A DNA stretch of 64,000 nt from Sphingobium sp. AS12 (lineage in GTDB: Bacteria; Pseudomonadota; Alphaproteobacteria; Sphingomonadales; Sphingomonadaceae), in NCBI RefSeq assembly GCF_019097845.1, contig NZ_JAHRGM010000001.1, positions 1-64,000 of the forward strand. Direction: 5' to 3'. The notes beneath the pieces are model-generated. The model made no database searches and was not told the origin of the DNA. It saw only the letters and a list, made by a program, of their open reading frames with translations. The number at the start of each line of letters is the position of its first letter. Positions within the stretch are counted from its first letter, which is position 1. Positions 42,611 through 53,816 of the stretch are shown here, in pieces. The position numbers and the translations under genes are program-made.

Positions 42611-43354
42611 GTGGCCGGCCATTCCAAATTCAAGAATATCATGCATCGCAAGGGCGCGCAGGACAAGAAGCGCTCCTCGATGTTTTCCAAGCTGAGCCGC
42701 GAAATCACCGTCGCGGCCAAGATGGGGATGCCCGACCCGGACATGAATCCGCGCCTGCGGCTGGCGATCAACGCCGCCAAGGCGCAGTCCATGCCCAAGG
42801 ACAATATCCAGCGCGCCGTCGACAAGGCGAACGCAGCGGGCGGCGAGAATTATGAGGAAGTGCGCTATGAGGGCTATGGCCCCGCAGGCATTGCCATCAT
42901 CGTCGAGGCACTGACCGACAACCGCAACCGTACCGCGACCAACATACGCACCGCTTTTTCCAAAAATGGCGGCAATCTCGGCGCATCCGGGGCAGTGAGC
43001 CATGGCTTCGACCGCGTCGGCCTGATCACCTATCCCGCCAGCGCAGGCGACGCCGACGCGATCTTCGAGGCCGCGCTCGAGGCGGGCGCAGAGGACGTGT
43101 CGTCCAATGAGGACGAGCATGAAATCTGGACCGCGATGGACGCGCTCCACGAAGTCGCCAAGGCACTGGAAGCCAAGATTGGCGCAGCCGATAGCGCGAA
43201 ACTCGCCTGGAAACCGCAAACCCTGGTCGATGTCGACGAAGCCAATGTCGCCACGCTGATGAAGCTGGTCGACACGCTGGAAGATGATGACGACGTCCAG
43301 ACCGTCTGGGGCAATTATGAAGTGTCCGACGCGGTGATGGAGAAACTGGGTTGA
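42611..43354 (+). CDS. YebC/PmpR family regulator (TACO1-like)
   Basis: A 247-residue protein. GTG at 42611 gives the invariant [22 protein letters not shown]. Other motifs: [37 protein letters not shown] and [19 protein letters not shown]. Family members act as transcription regulators or as translation factors that help ribosomes at polyproline stretches. It is the gene before ruvC, a widely conserved pairing. Confidence 0.95.
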   Translation: MAGHSKFKNIMHRKGAQDKKRSSMFSKLSREITVAAKMGMPDPDMNPRLRLAINAAKAQSMPKDNIQRAVDKANAAGGENYEEVRYEGYGPAGIAIIVEALTDNRNRTATNIRTAFSKNGGNLGASGAVSHGFDRVGLITYPASAGDADAIFEAALEAGAEDVSSNEDEHEIWTAMDALHEVAKALEAKIGAADSAKLAWKPQTLVDVDEANVATLMKLVDTLEDDDDVQTVWGNYEVSDAVMEKLG

Positions 43355-43532
43355 TCCCCTGTCCCTCTCCCCCTGGGGAGAGGGTTGCGCAGCCTTGGCG
43401 GCTTTGCCGCCTAGGCGAAGCTGGGAGAGGGGGCGCTGCCATCCGCGACTATCGCCCCCCTCTCCAAGCGCGGCCAGCCGACACGTCGGCAAGCCTTGCT
43501 ATCCTCTCGCCTGACGGGGTGAGGAAATTCCG

Positions 43533-44024
43533 ATGATCCTCCTCGGCCTAGACCCTGGCCTCGGCACCACCGGCTGGGGCCTGATTGCTGCCGATGGCAA
43601 CCGGCTCACGCATCTGGGCAATGGCCAGATCAAGACCGATAGCGCGATGCCGCTGGCGACACGGCTCCTCGCGCTCGATCTGGCGCTCACTGACCTGATC
43701 CTCGAACATCGGCCCGACGGCGCGGCGGTCGAGGAGGTGTTCGTCAACGTCAATCCGCAATCGACCCTGAAACTGGGGCAGGCGCGCGGCGTGATCCTGC
43801 TCAATGCTGCGCGGTCGGGGATGGAAGTCGGTGAATATGCCGCGCGGCTGGTCAAGAAATCCGTCGTCGGCGTGGGCAATGCGTCCAAGGATCAGGTGCA
43901 CGCCATGGTATCGCGCTTGCTGCCGGGCGTGAAAATCGCCGGGCCGGACGCGGCGGACGCGCTTGCCGTCGCCATCACCCACGCCCATCACCTCGCCAGC
44001 GCGCGGCGTATCCCGACGCGGTGA
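43533..44024 (+). CDS. ruvC: Crossover junction endodeoxyribonuclease RuvC
   Basis: A 163-residue Holliday-junction resolvase. The first catalytic residue is D7 in [17 protein letters not shown]; the others lie in [12 protein letters not shown] and [17 protein letters not shown]. Length is standard. ruvA and ruvB, often next to ruvC, are not present in the 20 kb to the right; a repeat and a dienelactone hydrolase gene follow instead. Confidence 0.96.
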   Translation: MILLGLDPGLGTTGWGLIAADGNRLTHLGNGQIKTDSAMPLATRLLALDLALTDLILEHRPDGAAVEEVFVNVNPQSTLKLGQARGVILLNAARSGMEVGEYAARLVKKSVVGVGNASKDQVHAMVSRLLPGVKIAGPDAADALAVAITHAHHLASARRIPTR

Positions 44025-44041
44025 ATACGACTAATCGCTAG

Positions 44042-44110
44042 CTCCGTTCGTTTCGAGCGAAGTCGAGAAACCGCTCGCAGCGTTTCTCGACTTCGCTCGA
44101 AACGAACGGA
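44042..44110. repeat. Inverted repeat, CGTTTCGAGCGAAG family (copy 2)
   Basis: Same 30-bp arms as the repeat at 39803-39873, with a different loop, between convergent ruvC and the dienelactone hydrolase gene. Confidence 0.9.
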
Positions 44111-44124
44111 TGTTGTTCAATAAC

Positions 44125-44844
44125 CTATCCGAACAGCTCTTCCAGAAACCCCACCATCGCCCGAAAACTCCGCCGGTCCGCGTCCGCGCTATAAGCCAGC
44201 CCCTTTTCAGGCATGTTGACGCTTTCGTCGGTGAAGGCATGACCAGTGCGGCCATAAGCGTGGATCTGCCAATCGCACCCTGCCGCCGTCAATTCCTGCG
44301 CCAGCGCCACGGTCGCATCGGGCGGGGCAATCGGATCATCCCAGCCATGGCAGACCAGCAATTTCGCGCTGATGGCAGCATTGGCGAAGGGTGGCGCGTC
44401 ATAGACGCCGTGAAAGCTGACCCCGCCCGCCATGTCCGCGCCCGCCCGCGCCAGATCCAGCACGCATTTGCCGCCAAAGCAAAATCCGATCGCGGCGGTG
44501 CGGGCTGCGTCCACCGCGTCCAGCCCCTTGAGCAACGCATGGGCCGACAAGAGCCGGTCCCGCAACAGGCCGCGGTCGGCATTCAATTCTGCCATATAGC
44601 GCGCCGCGTCAGGATCGGCGCGGGTGGTCCGCTTGCCCTGACCATAGATATCCACGACCAGCACCACATAGCCCAGCGCCGCGACCTTTTCCGCATAGGC
44701 GAAATCGACCTCCTTGGTCCCCAGCACATTGGGAAAGAGCAGGATGCCGGGCAACGGTAGGGAGGCGGCGCTATCGACCACAACCATGCTTTCGAACAGG
44801 TCAGCCGGCCCTTCATGGACAATGATTCGGCGCGTGATAGTCAT
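44125..44844 (-). CDS. Dienelactone hydrolase family protein
   Basis: A 239-residue alpha/beta hydrolase. The nucleophile is Cys122 in AIGFCFGGKCVLD, the acid lies in HGWDDPIAPP and the histidine in GRTGHAFTDES, the DLH triad Cys-Asp-His. ATG at 44844 has TAGGAG upstream. Substrate unknown; true dienelactone hydrolase in chlorocatechol pathways is possible but there are no catabolic genes nearby. Confidence 0.9.
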   Translation of the reverse strand: MTITRRIIVHEGPADLFESMVVVDSAASLPLPGILLFPNVLGTKEVDFAYAEKVAALGYVVLVVDIYGQGKRTTRADPDAARYMAELNADRGLLRDRLLSAHALLKGLDAVDAARTAAIGFCFGGKCVLDLARAGADMAGGVSFHGVYDAPPFANAAISAKLLVCHGWDDPIAPPDATVALAQELTAAGCDWQIHAYGRTGHAFTDESVNMPEKGLAYSADADRRSFRAMVGFLEELFG

Positions 44845-44854
44845 TGTGTCGCTC

Positions 44855-45850
44855 CTAAATGCTGCCAAAGCCCGGCGCTTCGCCGCGTGCCGCAGGGTTT
44901 AGACGGTTGGGCCGCTTCCAGCCGATACGCGGGCGCTTGCGCAGGCGCAGAGTCGGCCAGTCGCCCCGGTCGGCGCGTTCGGCCAGCCGCATCCCCTGCG
45001 CGCGATAGGCGGCCAGCACCGCATCAGCCTGAGTATCGAGCAGGCCCGCCAGCAGGATCGTCCCGCCATCCTCGACCAGCGCGCAGAGCGATGGCGCAAG
45101 TTCGATCAGCGGCCCGGCCAAAATATTGGCGATCAGCAGATCATAGGGCGCGCGGCCGATGATCGCGGCATGATTGACCCCGGCGGCGGTGACCAGCGCC
45201 AACTGCCCCGGCCCGGCACCCAGTGGCACGCCGTTCGTCTCGGCATTTTCAGCGCTGATCTCAACCGCGACCGGATCAATGTCCGACGCGATCGCATAGG
45301 TGCGCGGCCACAGGTTCATCGCGGCAAAGGCGAGCAACCCTGTGCCGGTGCCGATGTCGGCGATATTGTTGAACCGCATTCCCACCCGGCGTATCCGGTC
45401 CAGCATGGCCAGGCACCCGGCCGTGGTTTCATGCTGGCCAGTGCCAAAGGCGCGGCTGGCAGCGATCAATATATTGACTTGACCCGGTTGCTCAGGGTCA
45501 CTGGCGAGGTTGCGGACGTGGAAGCGTCCGGCGGTGACCGCTTCAAGCCCTTGCTGGCTCAGCGTCACCCAATCTTCGTCCGGCAGCGCCTCGACCAGCG
45601 GCTTGGCCCCGGCGGCGCTGGGTACCATAGAGCGCAGCAATTTGATCGCAGCGGCGCTGGGCTTGCCCTCGAAATAGGCGTCAAGCTGCCAGGCATTTTC
45701 ATCGTCGGGTGCCGCTTCGCTGGTCATCAGCACCGGCGGGCGTTCCATCAGCGCAAAGGCGGCAATATCCCCGTCCAGCGCTTCGGCCTCAGCGCGGGTG
45801 CAGGGCAGGGTGACTTTCCAGCTTTGTGCGGAATGTGTGGCAACGGTCAT
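44855..45850 (-). CDS. prmA: Ribosomal protein L11 methyltransferase
   Basis: A 331-residue SAM-dependent enzyme methylating L11. The N-terminal substrate domain contains WKVTLPCTRAEAEAL; the catalytic domain has AFGTGQHETTAGCLAML, NIADIGTGTGLLAFAAM, ASDIDPVAVEISAENA and LLIANILAGPLIELAP. ATG at 45850 follows AAAGGCGG. Longer frames run into the repeat. Ten bases separate its stop from the dienelactone hydrolase start, so the pair is one operon. Confidence 0.93.
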   Translation of the reverse strand: MTVATHSAQSWKVTLPCTRAEAEALDGDIAAFALMERPPVLMTSEAAPDDENAWQLDAYFEGKPSAAAIKLLRSMVPSAAGAKPLVEALPDEDWVTLSQQGLEAVTAGRFHVRNLASDPEQPGQVNILIAASRAFGTGQHETTAGCLAMLDRIRRVGMRFNNIADIGTGTGLLAFAAMNLWPRTYAIASDIDPVAVEISAENAETNGVPLGAGPGQLALVTAAGVNHAAIIGRAPYDLLIANILAGPLIELAPSLCALVEDGGTILLAGLLDTQADAVLAAYRAQGMRLAERADRGDWPTLRLRKRPRIGWKRPNRLNPAARGEAPGFGSI

Positions 45851-45907
45851 GCCGCCGCCTTTAGCCGAGCGAGAAGGGGAGGGGAAGCGCAGGAGGATTG
45901 GATTGGC

Positions 45908-45973
45908 GTGTTCCCGCGCAGGCGGGAACCCAGTTCTGACGGTTGGACTGGATTCCCGCCTGCGCGGGAACAC
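45908..45973. repeat. Palindromic repeat, GTTCCCGC family (copy 2)
   Basis: Near-identical to 20867-20932: GTGTTCCCGCGCAGGCGGGAAC and its reversed partner around a short variable centre. Between the chemoreceptor stop and the prmA start. Confidence 0.88.
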
Positions 45974-45985
45974 ACAGCTCCGCTA

Positions 45986-47320
45986 TCAGGCGACCTGCCG
46001 CCCGAAATCGGACGATGCGTGCCGCAAGCTGGCAAGCTTGCCTTCGACGCTGACGAAACCGCGTTCCAATTGGTCGATTTCCGATGCCACGACTTCGGTG
46101 TCCTGCCGGATCGCCGAAATGGTGGTCGACATCGAATCGGCGGCCAGAGCGGTTTCATCGACGGCGGCGGTAATCATGGTGACGGTCTGCGCCTGCGCAT
46201 CCATGGCGTGACGGATGCGCTCGGCACTGGCCTGTACCTCGCCCACAGTGTCGCGGATACGTTCGTTGGTTTCCACCGACTGGCGGGTCGATGCCTGAAT
46301 GACGGCAATCTTGCCCGCAATCTCATCCGTTGCACGCGCGGTCTGGTTGGCCAGGCTTTTGACTTCCTGCGCCACCACGGCAAAGCCGCGTCCGGCATCG
46401 CCCGCGCGCGCCGCCTCGATCGTGGCGTTGAGCGCCAGCAAGTTGGTTTGCCCGGCAATGTCGCGGATCAGCCCAAGGATCGATTCGATCGATTTGGCAT
46501 GGTCGGACAGGGTGGAGGACATGGTGACGGCATCGCCCGATTGTTTGGCGGCGCGCAGGGCAACGCCGGCCGCGCCTTCCACTTCGGTGCGCGCATCCTC
46601 GATCGCGCGGATCAGCCCGGCCGATGTGCGCGCGGCTTCCCGCATCGCCAGGGCGGATTGTTCGGCAGCCGCTGCGACTTCCGACGCCTTGCCCAGCATC
46701 CCGCGCGTGGCGGCCGAAGCATCCTTGGCCTGTTCGCGCAGCGATTCGCCAAGGCGCGTCGCGCCGTCGATTTCGCCGACGATTCGCTGTTCGAACAGGG
46801 TGCCATAGCGCTGCCGTTCGGCGCGCTGCGCTTCGGCCTGATCGCTCGACAGGACATTGCTCATAAAGCCCGCGTCCATCATCGAGATATGCAACATGGT
46901 GTGGAGCAGCCGGCGGCGGCGCGGTTCGTCATCGCCGCACTGGTCCCAGACCAGATCCATGATCTTTTCGTTCGCTGCCGCAACGGCGGTCAGCACGGAC
47001 CGCACCGAAACCCCGTGCTTGCGTGCGTGGCGGACGCAATCAGCGGCCGATCGCGCCCAGCGCGCATCCTGAAAATGCATCAATTTCTGATCGACATATT
47101 CGCCCGCTTCCGCCTCGATCCGCGCGACGATGGCTGCACTCAGCTGCGATTGCAGGCCGGTTTCGCGCATATAGGTCGTGAAAAAGGTCGACGCTACGGT
47201 CGCCAGATCAGATTGGATCAGCGTGCCGATCTCACGCGCTTCGCGCGCCAGCTTGCCGTCGGGATCGATTTCCGAGAGATAATCCGACGTGGCGCTCACT
47301 GTTGGGACGGATGACGGCAT
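45986..47320 (-). CDS. Soluble methyl-accepting chemotaxis protein, possibly globin-coupled
   Basis: A 444-residue chemoreceptor with no membrane segment. The signalling hairpin is intact: [57 protein letters not shown] (read in pieces), about 260-320. The first ~170 residues are all-helical ([47 protein letters not shown]) and resemble a globin-like sensor domain in helix order, but no heme residue is certain. It probably signals to CheA from the cytoplasm. Single gene. Confidence 0.88.
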   Translation of the reverse strand: MPSSVPTVSATSDYLSEIDPDGKLAREAREIGTLIQSDLATVASTFFTTYMRETGLQSQLSAAIVARIEAEAGEYVDQKLMHFQDARWARSAADCVRHARKHGVSVRSVLTAVAAANEKIMDLVWDQCGDDEPRRRRLLHTMLHISMMDAGFMSNVLSSDQAEAQRAERQRYGTLFEQRIVGEIDGATRLGESLREQAKDASAATRGMLGKASEVAAAAEQSALAMREAARTSAGLIRAIEDARTEVEGAAGVALRAAKQSGDAVTMSSTLSDHAKSIESILGLIRDIAGQTNLLALNATIEAARAGDAGRGFAVVAQEVKSLANQTARATDEIAGKIAVIQASTRQSVETNERIRDTVGEVQASAERIRHAMDAQAQTVTMITAAVDETALAADSMSTTISAIRQDTEVVASEIDQLERGFVSVEGKLASLRHASSDFGRQVA

Positions 47321-47516
47321 GAATGGACAGCCTCTGTTGATGGCCCTGCTGACAGGATGATCGGTTAACGAGGTGACCTTAGCGCGCTTTGGTTAATCAC
47401 TTCTTATGATCGCGGGACACGGTCGTTGGGGCAGCTATGCTTTGCGCGGCTTGCCCTCATCCGCGTTCGCTCTTAAGGGGATCGCACTTAAGGGACTGAT
47501 AGGGACAAGGGTAGAC
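47321..47516 (+). promoter_or_regulatory. sdh promoter region
   Basis: A 196-base divergent gap. CTTAAGGG occurs twice, at about 47472-47479 and 47487-47494, 7 bases apart, ahead of AGGGACAAGG before sdhC. GGTTAA also occurs twice near 47363 and 47390. No factor can be named. Confidence 0.35.
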
Positions 47517-47912
47517 ATGGCGCGATCCAACAGCCGGCCGCTCTCGCCGCATTTGACGATCTGGAAATGGGGCCCGGCGATGGCCATCTCCATTTTGCAC
47601 CGCGTGACCGGCAACGGCCTTGCGACCGTAGGCGCGCTGGGTCTGGTCTGGTGGCTGATGGCCGCCGCGACTGGGCCGGAAGCCTATGCGACCTTCATCA
47701 CATGCGCGACCTCGCCCTTTGGCTATCTGGTGATGATCGGCATCACCTGGGCCTTTTTCCAGCATCTCTTTTCGGGCCTGCGCCACTTCGTCCTCGATAT
47801 GGGCGCGGGTTATGAACTGCGCACCAACAAGAGCTGGTCGATCGCCGCGATGGTCGCGTCGGTGCTGGTGACCGGCCTTATCTGGCTCTACATTTTCGGA
47901 AAGGCCTTCTGA
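47517..47912 (+). CDS. sdhC: Succinate dehydrogenase, cytochrome b556 subunit
   Basis: A 131-residue membrane subunit of complex II. The SdhC signature SPHLTIWKWGPAMAISILHRVTGNGL is at the N-terminus, and the heme-ligand His lies in FSGLRHFVLDMG. Three hydrophobic helices. ATG at 47517 begins the conserved RPLSPHL region. Overlaps sdhD by one base. Confidence 0.95.
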   Translation: MARSNSRPLSPHLTIWKWGPAMAISILHRVTGNGLATVGALGLVWWLMAAATGPEAYATFITCATSPFGYLVMIGITWAFFQHLFSGLRHFVLDMGAGYELRTNKSWSIAAMVASVLVTGLIWLYIFGKAF

Positions 47913-48301
47913 TGGGCAACGGTACTGGTATCGGCCGCGTCCGTGGCCTTGGATCGGCGCGGCATGGCGCGCATCACTGGCTGGCGCAGCGCTACACCGC
48001 CGTCGGCAACCTGCTGCTGGTGCTGTGGCTGATCTTCAGCCTCTTGAGCCTGCCTGGTCTCGATTATGACAGCGTCGTGCTGTGGATCGCCAATCCGCTG
48101 GTCGCGGTGCCGATGATGCTGATGATTGTCAGTATTTTCTGGCACCTGCGCCTGGGGATGCAGGTGATGCTGGAAGATTATGTCCACGACAAGGGACTGG
48201 CCTTCTTCTCGATGCTGCTGCTCAACTTCTATGCCTTTGGCGGCGCGGCCGCGGGCGTCTTTGCGATCGCCAAGATCGCCTTCACGGGGGTCGTCGAATA
48301 A
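47912..48301 (+). CDS. sdhD: Succinate dehydrogenase, hydrophobic anchor subunit
   Basis: A 129-residue partner of SdhC with three membrane helices. Family features: [26 protein letters not shown] at the start and [20 protein letters not shown] around the heme/quinone site. The start overlaps the sdhC stop and the stop overlaps the sdhA start by one base. Confidence 0.94.
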   Translation: MGNGTGIGRVRGLGSARHGAHHWLAQRYTAVGNLLLVLWLIFSLLSLPGLDYDSVVLWIANPLVAVPMMLMIVSIFWHLRLGMQVMLEDYVHDKGLAFFSMLLLNFYAFGGAAAGVFAIAKIAFTGVVE

Positions 48302-50103
48302 TGACGCAAGCCTATAAGATCATCGACCATGTGTATGACACCGTGGTTGTCGGCGCTGGCGGTTCGGGCCTGCGCGCGACCATGGGCAGCGCCGAAGCGG
48401 GCCTCAAGACCGCCTGCATCACCAAGCTGTTTCCCACACGCAGCCACACCGTGGCGGCGCAGGGCGGCATCGCCGCCAGCCTTGGCAACAACTCGCCCGA
48501 TCACTGGACCTGGCACATGTACGACACCGTCAAGGGGTCGGACTGGCTGGGCGATCAGGACGCGATCGAATATATGGTGCGCGAAGCACCTGCCGCCGTC
48601 ATCGAGCTGGAACATGCCGGTGTGCCGTTCAGCCGTAACGAGGATGGGACGATCTACCAGCGTCCCTTCGGCGGCCATATGCAGAATATGGGTGCCGGCC
48701 CGCCGGTGCAGCGTACCTGCGCCGCCGCCGACCGTACCGGCCACGCCATGCTCCACGCGCTCTATCAGCAGTCGCTGAAATATGACGCGGACTTCTACAT
48801 CGAATATTTCGCCATCGACCTGATCATGGAAAATGGTGAATGCCGGGGCGTGATCGCCCTGTGCATGGAAGATGGCTCGATCCACCGCTTCCGCAGCCAT
48901 GCCGTCGTGCTAGCGACCGGCGGCTATGGCCGCGCCTATTTCTCCGCCACCTCGGCGCATAGCTGCACCGGCGACGGCGGCGGCATGGTGCTGCGCGCAG
49001 GGCTGCCCTTGCAGGATCTGGAGTTCGTGCAGTTCCACCCGACCGGCATTTACGGTGCGGGCGTGCTGATTACCGAGGGTGCACGCGGGGAGGGTGGTTA
49101 CCTGACCAACTCCGAAGGCGAGCGTTTCATGGAACGCTATGCCCCCTCGGCCAAGGATCTGGCGTCACGCGACGTCGTGTCCCGCTCGATGGCGATGGAA
49201 ATGCGCGAAGGGCGCGGCGTGGGCGAGCATAAGGATCATATCTTCCTGCACCTCGACCATATCGATCCCAAGGTGCTGGCAGAACGCCTGCCCGGCATCA
49301 CCGAAAGCGGCAAGATCTTCGCGGGCGTTGACCTGACCCGCCAGCCGCTGCCCGTCACGCCGACCGTCCATTATAATATGGGCGGCATTCCCTGTAACTA
49401 TCATGGCCAGGTCGTGACCAAGAAGGGCGATGACCCGGAAGTGATCGTGCCCGGCCTGTTCGCGGTCGGCGAAGCGGCCTGCGTGTCGGTCCATGGTGCC
49501 AATCGCCTCGGCTCCAACTCGCTCATTGACCTTGTCGTATTCGGTCGCGCTACGGGCTTGTTCCTCAAGGACAATCTGAAGCCCAACGCGCCGCATAAGC
49601 CGCTGCCATCGGATGCCGCCGATTTGGCGCTGGGCCGCCTCGACCATTATCGCAATGCCAAGGGTGCAACGCCGACGGCGGACATCCGTCTCGACATGCA
49701 GCGCACGATGCAGAAGCACGCCGCCGTGTTCCGCGACAGCGCGCTCCTGTCCGAAGGCGTCACCCGGATGCAGGCGGTCAACAAGCGGCTCCAGGACGTC
49801 AAGGTCAGCGATCGGTCGCTGATCTGGAACACCGACCTTGTCGAAACGCTCGAACTCGACAACCTTATGAGCCAGGCCATCTGCACGATGGAAGGCGCCG
49901 AAGCCCGCAAGGAATCGCGCGGCGCCCACGCGCATGAGGATTTCCCGAACCGCGACGACGAAAACTGGATGAAGCACACCATCAGCTGGTTCGAAGGCTG
50001 GGGCGGTTCGGGTGGCAAGGTGACGCTCGATTACCGGCCGGTCCATGACTATACGATGACCGACGAAGCAGAATATGTGAAGCCCAAGGCGCGGGTTTAC
50101 TGA
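48301..50103 (+). CDS. sdhA: Succinate dehydrogenase, flavoprotein subunit
   Basis: A 600-residue catalytic subunit oxidising succinate to fumarate. The FAD-linking His lies in [18 protein letters not shown]-binding [38 protein letters not shown] and [24 protein letters not shown] are intact. ATG at 48301 starts [19 protein letters not shown] strong terminator follows and no sdhB gene is found in the window, although sdhB normally comes next. Confidence 0.97.
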   Translation: MTQAYKIIDHVYDTVVVGAGGSGLRATMGSAEAGLKTACITKLFPTRSHTVAAQGGIAASLGNNSPDHWTWHMYDTVKGSDWLGDQDAIEYMVREAPAAVIELEHAGVPFSRNEDGTIYQRPFGGHMQNMGAGPPVQRTCAAADRTGHAMLHALYQQSLKYDADFYIEYFAIDLIMENGECRGVIALCMEDGSIHRFRSHAVVLATGGYGRAYFSATSAHSCTGDGGGMVLRAGLPLQDLEFVQFHPTGIYGAGVLITEGARGEGGYLTNSEGERFMERYAPSAKDLASRDVVSRSMAMEMREGRGVGEHKDHIFLHLDHIDPKVLAERLPGITESGKIFAGVDLTRQPLPVTPTVHYNMGGIPCNYHGQVVTKKGDDPEVIVPGLFAVGEAACVSVHGANRLGSNSLIDLVVFGRATGLFLKDNLKPNAPHKPLPSDAADLALGRLDHYRNAKGATPTADIRLDMQRTMQKHAAVFRDSALLSEGVTRMQAVNKRLQDVKVSDRSLIWNTDLVETLELDNLMSQAICTMEGAEARKESRGAHAHEDFPNRDDENWMKHTISWFEGWGGSGGKVTLDYRPVHDYTMTDEAEYVKPKARVY

Positions 50104-50130
50104 TCTGCCGTCAACTGTTGTGAAATCAGA

Positions 50131-50159
50131 AGGGGCGGGCCGGAAGGTCCGCCCTTTTT
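50131..50159 (+). terminator. Rho-independent terminator after sdhA
   Basis: GGGCGGGCC and GGTCCGCCC with a GGAA loop, followed by TTTTT. One wobble pair. Confidence 0.88.
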
Positions 50160-50162
50160 CAT

Positions 50163-50455
50163 TCAGAGATGGCTGGCCGCATCCCGGCGTTCATGAAGGA
50201 TGCGCATCACGATGGCGCGGCCATCGGTTTTCCGAGTGAAATAGCAGATGTAATTTCCTGCTCTGATCCGCAGTAACCGGAGCGGACAATCTCTATCGAC
50301 TGGGCGGTAGGGGATCGATCGGCGGCGAGCCTGAGTGCTGCATGGATCGCGCCGGTATAGACATCGGCTTGGTCACTGCCCCAGCGATCAAATGTGTAGA
50401 ACCAGATTTCGGCAAGATCGTGGCGAGCGGCTGGCGCGAACTCAATGCCCTTCAT
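50163..50455 (-). pseudogene. ParE-type toxin with a 1-base frameshift
   Basis: From ATG at 50455 the frame reads FAPAARHDLAEIWFYTFDRWG and then RSGYC, but it leaves the ParE pattern after GY and stops at 50207. In the +1 frame from about 50272 the sequence continues as LRIRAGNYICYFTRKTDGRAIV then MRILHERRDA, exactly the ParE C-terminus, to a TGA at 50163-50165. One extra base near 50271-50275 would restore a 97-residue toxin. The toxin of this ParDE module is therefore probably inactive, unless the base was lost in sequencing. The parD start overlap (ATGA at 50452-50455) is intact. Confidence 0.82.
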
Positions 50456-50706
50456 GCGGTTTTGCGGTGTCGCTGGTGCATATCCGCCAGGAACAGATCG
50501 AAATCAAATGACTCGGCGGGGCCGCTTTCCTCGCCCTCAATCAGCGCAGCGCGCAGGGCTTCCAGCTTCTGTTCTTCCGATTCCAGCAGCCGCAGACCTG
50601 CCCGCACGACCTCGCTGGTCGAACCGTAGCGGCCTTCGCTGACCTTGCGTTCAGCGAAGGCGCGGAAATGATCCCCCAAAGCAATAGATGTGGTCTTGCT
50701 GCTCAT
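50452..50706 (-). CDS. parD: ParD-type antitoxin
   Basis: An 84-residue ribbon-helix-helix antitoxin. KTTSIALGDHFRAFAERKVSEGRYGSTSEVVRAGLRLLE is the ParD DNA-binding region; the C-terminal tail (SGPAESFDFDLFLADMHQRH) would wrap the toxin. ATG at 50706 follows the predicted operator. It overlaps the parE start by 4 bases. Confidence 0.9.
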   Translation of the reverse strand: MSSKTTSIALGDHFRAFAERKVSEGRYGSTSEVVRAGLRLLESEEQKLEALRAALIEGEESGPAESFDFDLFLADMHQRHRKTA

Positions 50707-50716
50707 GGAGCCATGA

Positions 50717-50731
50717 TACCAAATATTGGTA
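50717..50731. promoter_or_regulatory. Palindromic operator of parD
   Basis: TACCAA-ATA-TTGGTA, perfect 6-bp arms, 11 bases upstream of the parD ATG. ParD proteins autorepress through such sites. Inferred from position. Confidence 0.6.
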
Positions 50732-50737
50732 ATCGCT

Positions 50738-51196
50738 TCAACCAAAGGGCAGCAGCCCCTCATAAGCCTCCAGCCCCGGCTTCCCCTCGACCATCACGCC
50801 CCGCCGCAGCAGAAAGGCGTGCCGCACAATCTCCGCCTGCTGCTCGATGCCATAGCGCGCGAACGGCTTGCCCGGCACGACATCATAGGCATAGCGGCAG
50901 AAGGGATGGCGCATCAGCGGCAGCCACCACCGCCCCGATCGCTGCGCCTGCCACACGTGGGTCATCTCATGGATGAAATGCCCCTGTATGTGCAGCGGGC
51001 TTTCGCAAAAATCCGCGCAGAACAGCCCGCCGTCAGGATGAAACCACAGGTCGCCATCGGGCACCATCGTCACGCCGCTGGGCTGAAACGGCCACCATTT
51101 GCGCTCATGCACCCGCACCCGCCCATAATCGATCGCTCTTCCAAACACGCCCCGCGCCAGCGCAACCTCATCGGGCGTCAGGCTACGGCTGCTCAA
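50738..51196 (-). CDS. Zinc metallopeptidase-like protein (vgr-related)
   Basis: A 152-residue protein with HFIHEMTHVWQ at about 73-83, i.e. a HExxH zinc motif (His76, Glu77, His80). The rest (LHIQGHFIHEMTHVWQAQRSGRWWLPLM; GIEQQAEIVRHAFLLR) matches the short conserved sphingomonad proteins often labelled vgr related. Substrate unknown. No signal peptide. The start overlaps the next gene's stop by 4 bases. Confidence 0.8.
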   Translation of the reverse strand: MSSRSLTPDEVALARGVFGRAIDYGRVRVHERKWWPFQPSGVTMVPDGDLWFHPDGGLFCADFCESPLHIQGHFIHEMTHVWQAQRSGRWWLPLMRHPFCRYAYDVVPGKPFARYGIEQQAEIVRHAFLLRRGVMVEGKPGLEAYEGLLPFG

Positions 51197-51678
51197 TGGC
51201 CCTCATGCTCGCCAGCGCGCTTGGCTGCCGCTGCGCCTGTACCCGCCGCCTCCGGCTTGCGGATCACCGCGTCCACCAGCAGCCGGTCGCCATTGCCCAT
51301 CAGGAAGGTCAACTGCATCTTGCCCCGGCCGATCGCGGTATCGTTGACTCCCCACAGCATCAGATGCTTGCCCCCCGGTGCGAACGCAACCTCACCCTTG
51401 GGCGGCACATCGACGCTGTCGATTCGCTCCATCGTCATCATGCCGTCCTTGTTGATGCTTTCATGCATCTCGACCTTGAGCGCATAGTCGGTCAGCACCC
51501 CGCGAATCTGCCCGCCCGCGTCGCCGCCATGGGCCACGAAATAGCCCGCCGACGGCGTCTCCTTATTGGGGCTCAGGCGCACATAGGCCTGGTCGACATA
51601 GGTGGGCGCGGGGTCGCCACAGGCAGCCAGCGCCAGCGGAGATAAAAGGGCGAAAAGGGCAAAGGGCGCGCGCATCAA
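51193..51678 (-). CDS. PCu(A)C-type periplasmic copper chaperone
   Basis: A 161-residue exported protein. The signal peptide ends in lipobox LAAC (Cys20). The copper site is exact: Met71-His72-x10-Met83-x21-His105-x-Met107, the H(M)x10Mx21HxM motif of PCu(A)C. It delivers Cu(I) to cytochrome oxidase. A His/Glu-rich tail (KRAGEHEGH) may also bind metal. Overlaps the metallopeptidase-like gene by 4 bases. Confidence 0.93.
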   Translation of the reverse strand: MMRAPFALFALLSPLALAACGDPAPTYVDQAYVRLSPNKETPSAGYFVAHGGDAGGQIRGVLTDYALKVEMHESINKDGMMTMERIDSVDVPPKGEVAFAPGGKHLMLWGVNDTAIGRGKMQLTFLMGNGDRLLVDAVIRKPEAAGTGAAAAKRAGEHEGH

Positions 51679-51733
51679 CTGGTTCCTGACTGTCTCGTTT
51701 CCGGTCGGTAAGCATAGCTAATCGCCCCAGCTT

Positions 51734-51761
51734 CTTGTGCCAAGCAAAAGCGCCCCTATAT
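51734..51761 (+). promoter_or_regulatory. Sigma-32 (RpoH) promoter of dnaK
   Basis: CTTGTG (51734-51739), a 13-base spacer and CCCCTATAT (51753-51761) match the heat-shock consensus CTTGAA-N13-15-CCCCATNT closely. It lies about 90 bases upstream of the dnaK ATG. Confidence 0.78.
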
Positions 51762-51850
51762 CGCCCATGCAAACCGGCCTTGCCTTGGCGCTTTCGTGAG
51801 GTATGGGGCCATCAACCGCTGAATAGAATTTGGGGTTCAAAGAGGACACA

Positions 51851-53749
<1,899 letters not shown>

Positions 53750-53764
53750 AGCTGAAGCCCTATA

Positions 53765-53796
53765 CCCGTCACCCCGGTCCAGGCCGGGGTGACGGG
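53765..53796. repeat. CCCGTCACCCCGG hairpin between dnaK and dnaJ
   Basis: CCCGTCACCCCGG and CCGGGGTGACGGG are perfect 13-bp arms with a 6-base loop. No T-run. Could limit read-through or stabilise the dnaK message. Confidence 0.75.
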
Positions 53797-53816
53797 ACAG
53801 CCGGGCGGGGGTCCGA

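Noticed and set aside
45170-47314. A 714-codon open frame opposite prmA and the chemoreceptor.
   Set aside because: It runs across two real genes and a repeat, with no domain signal.
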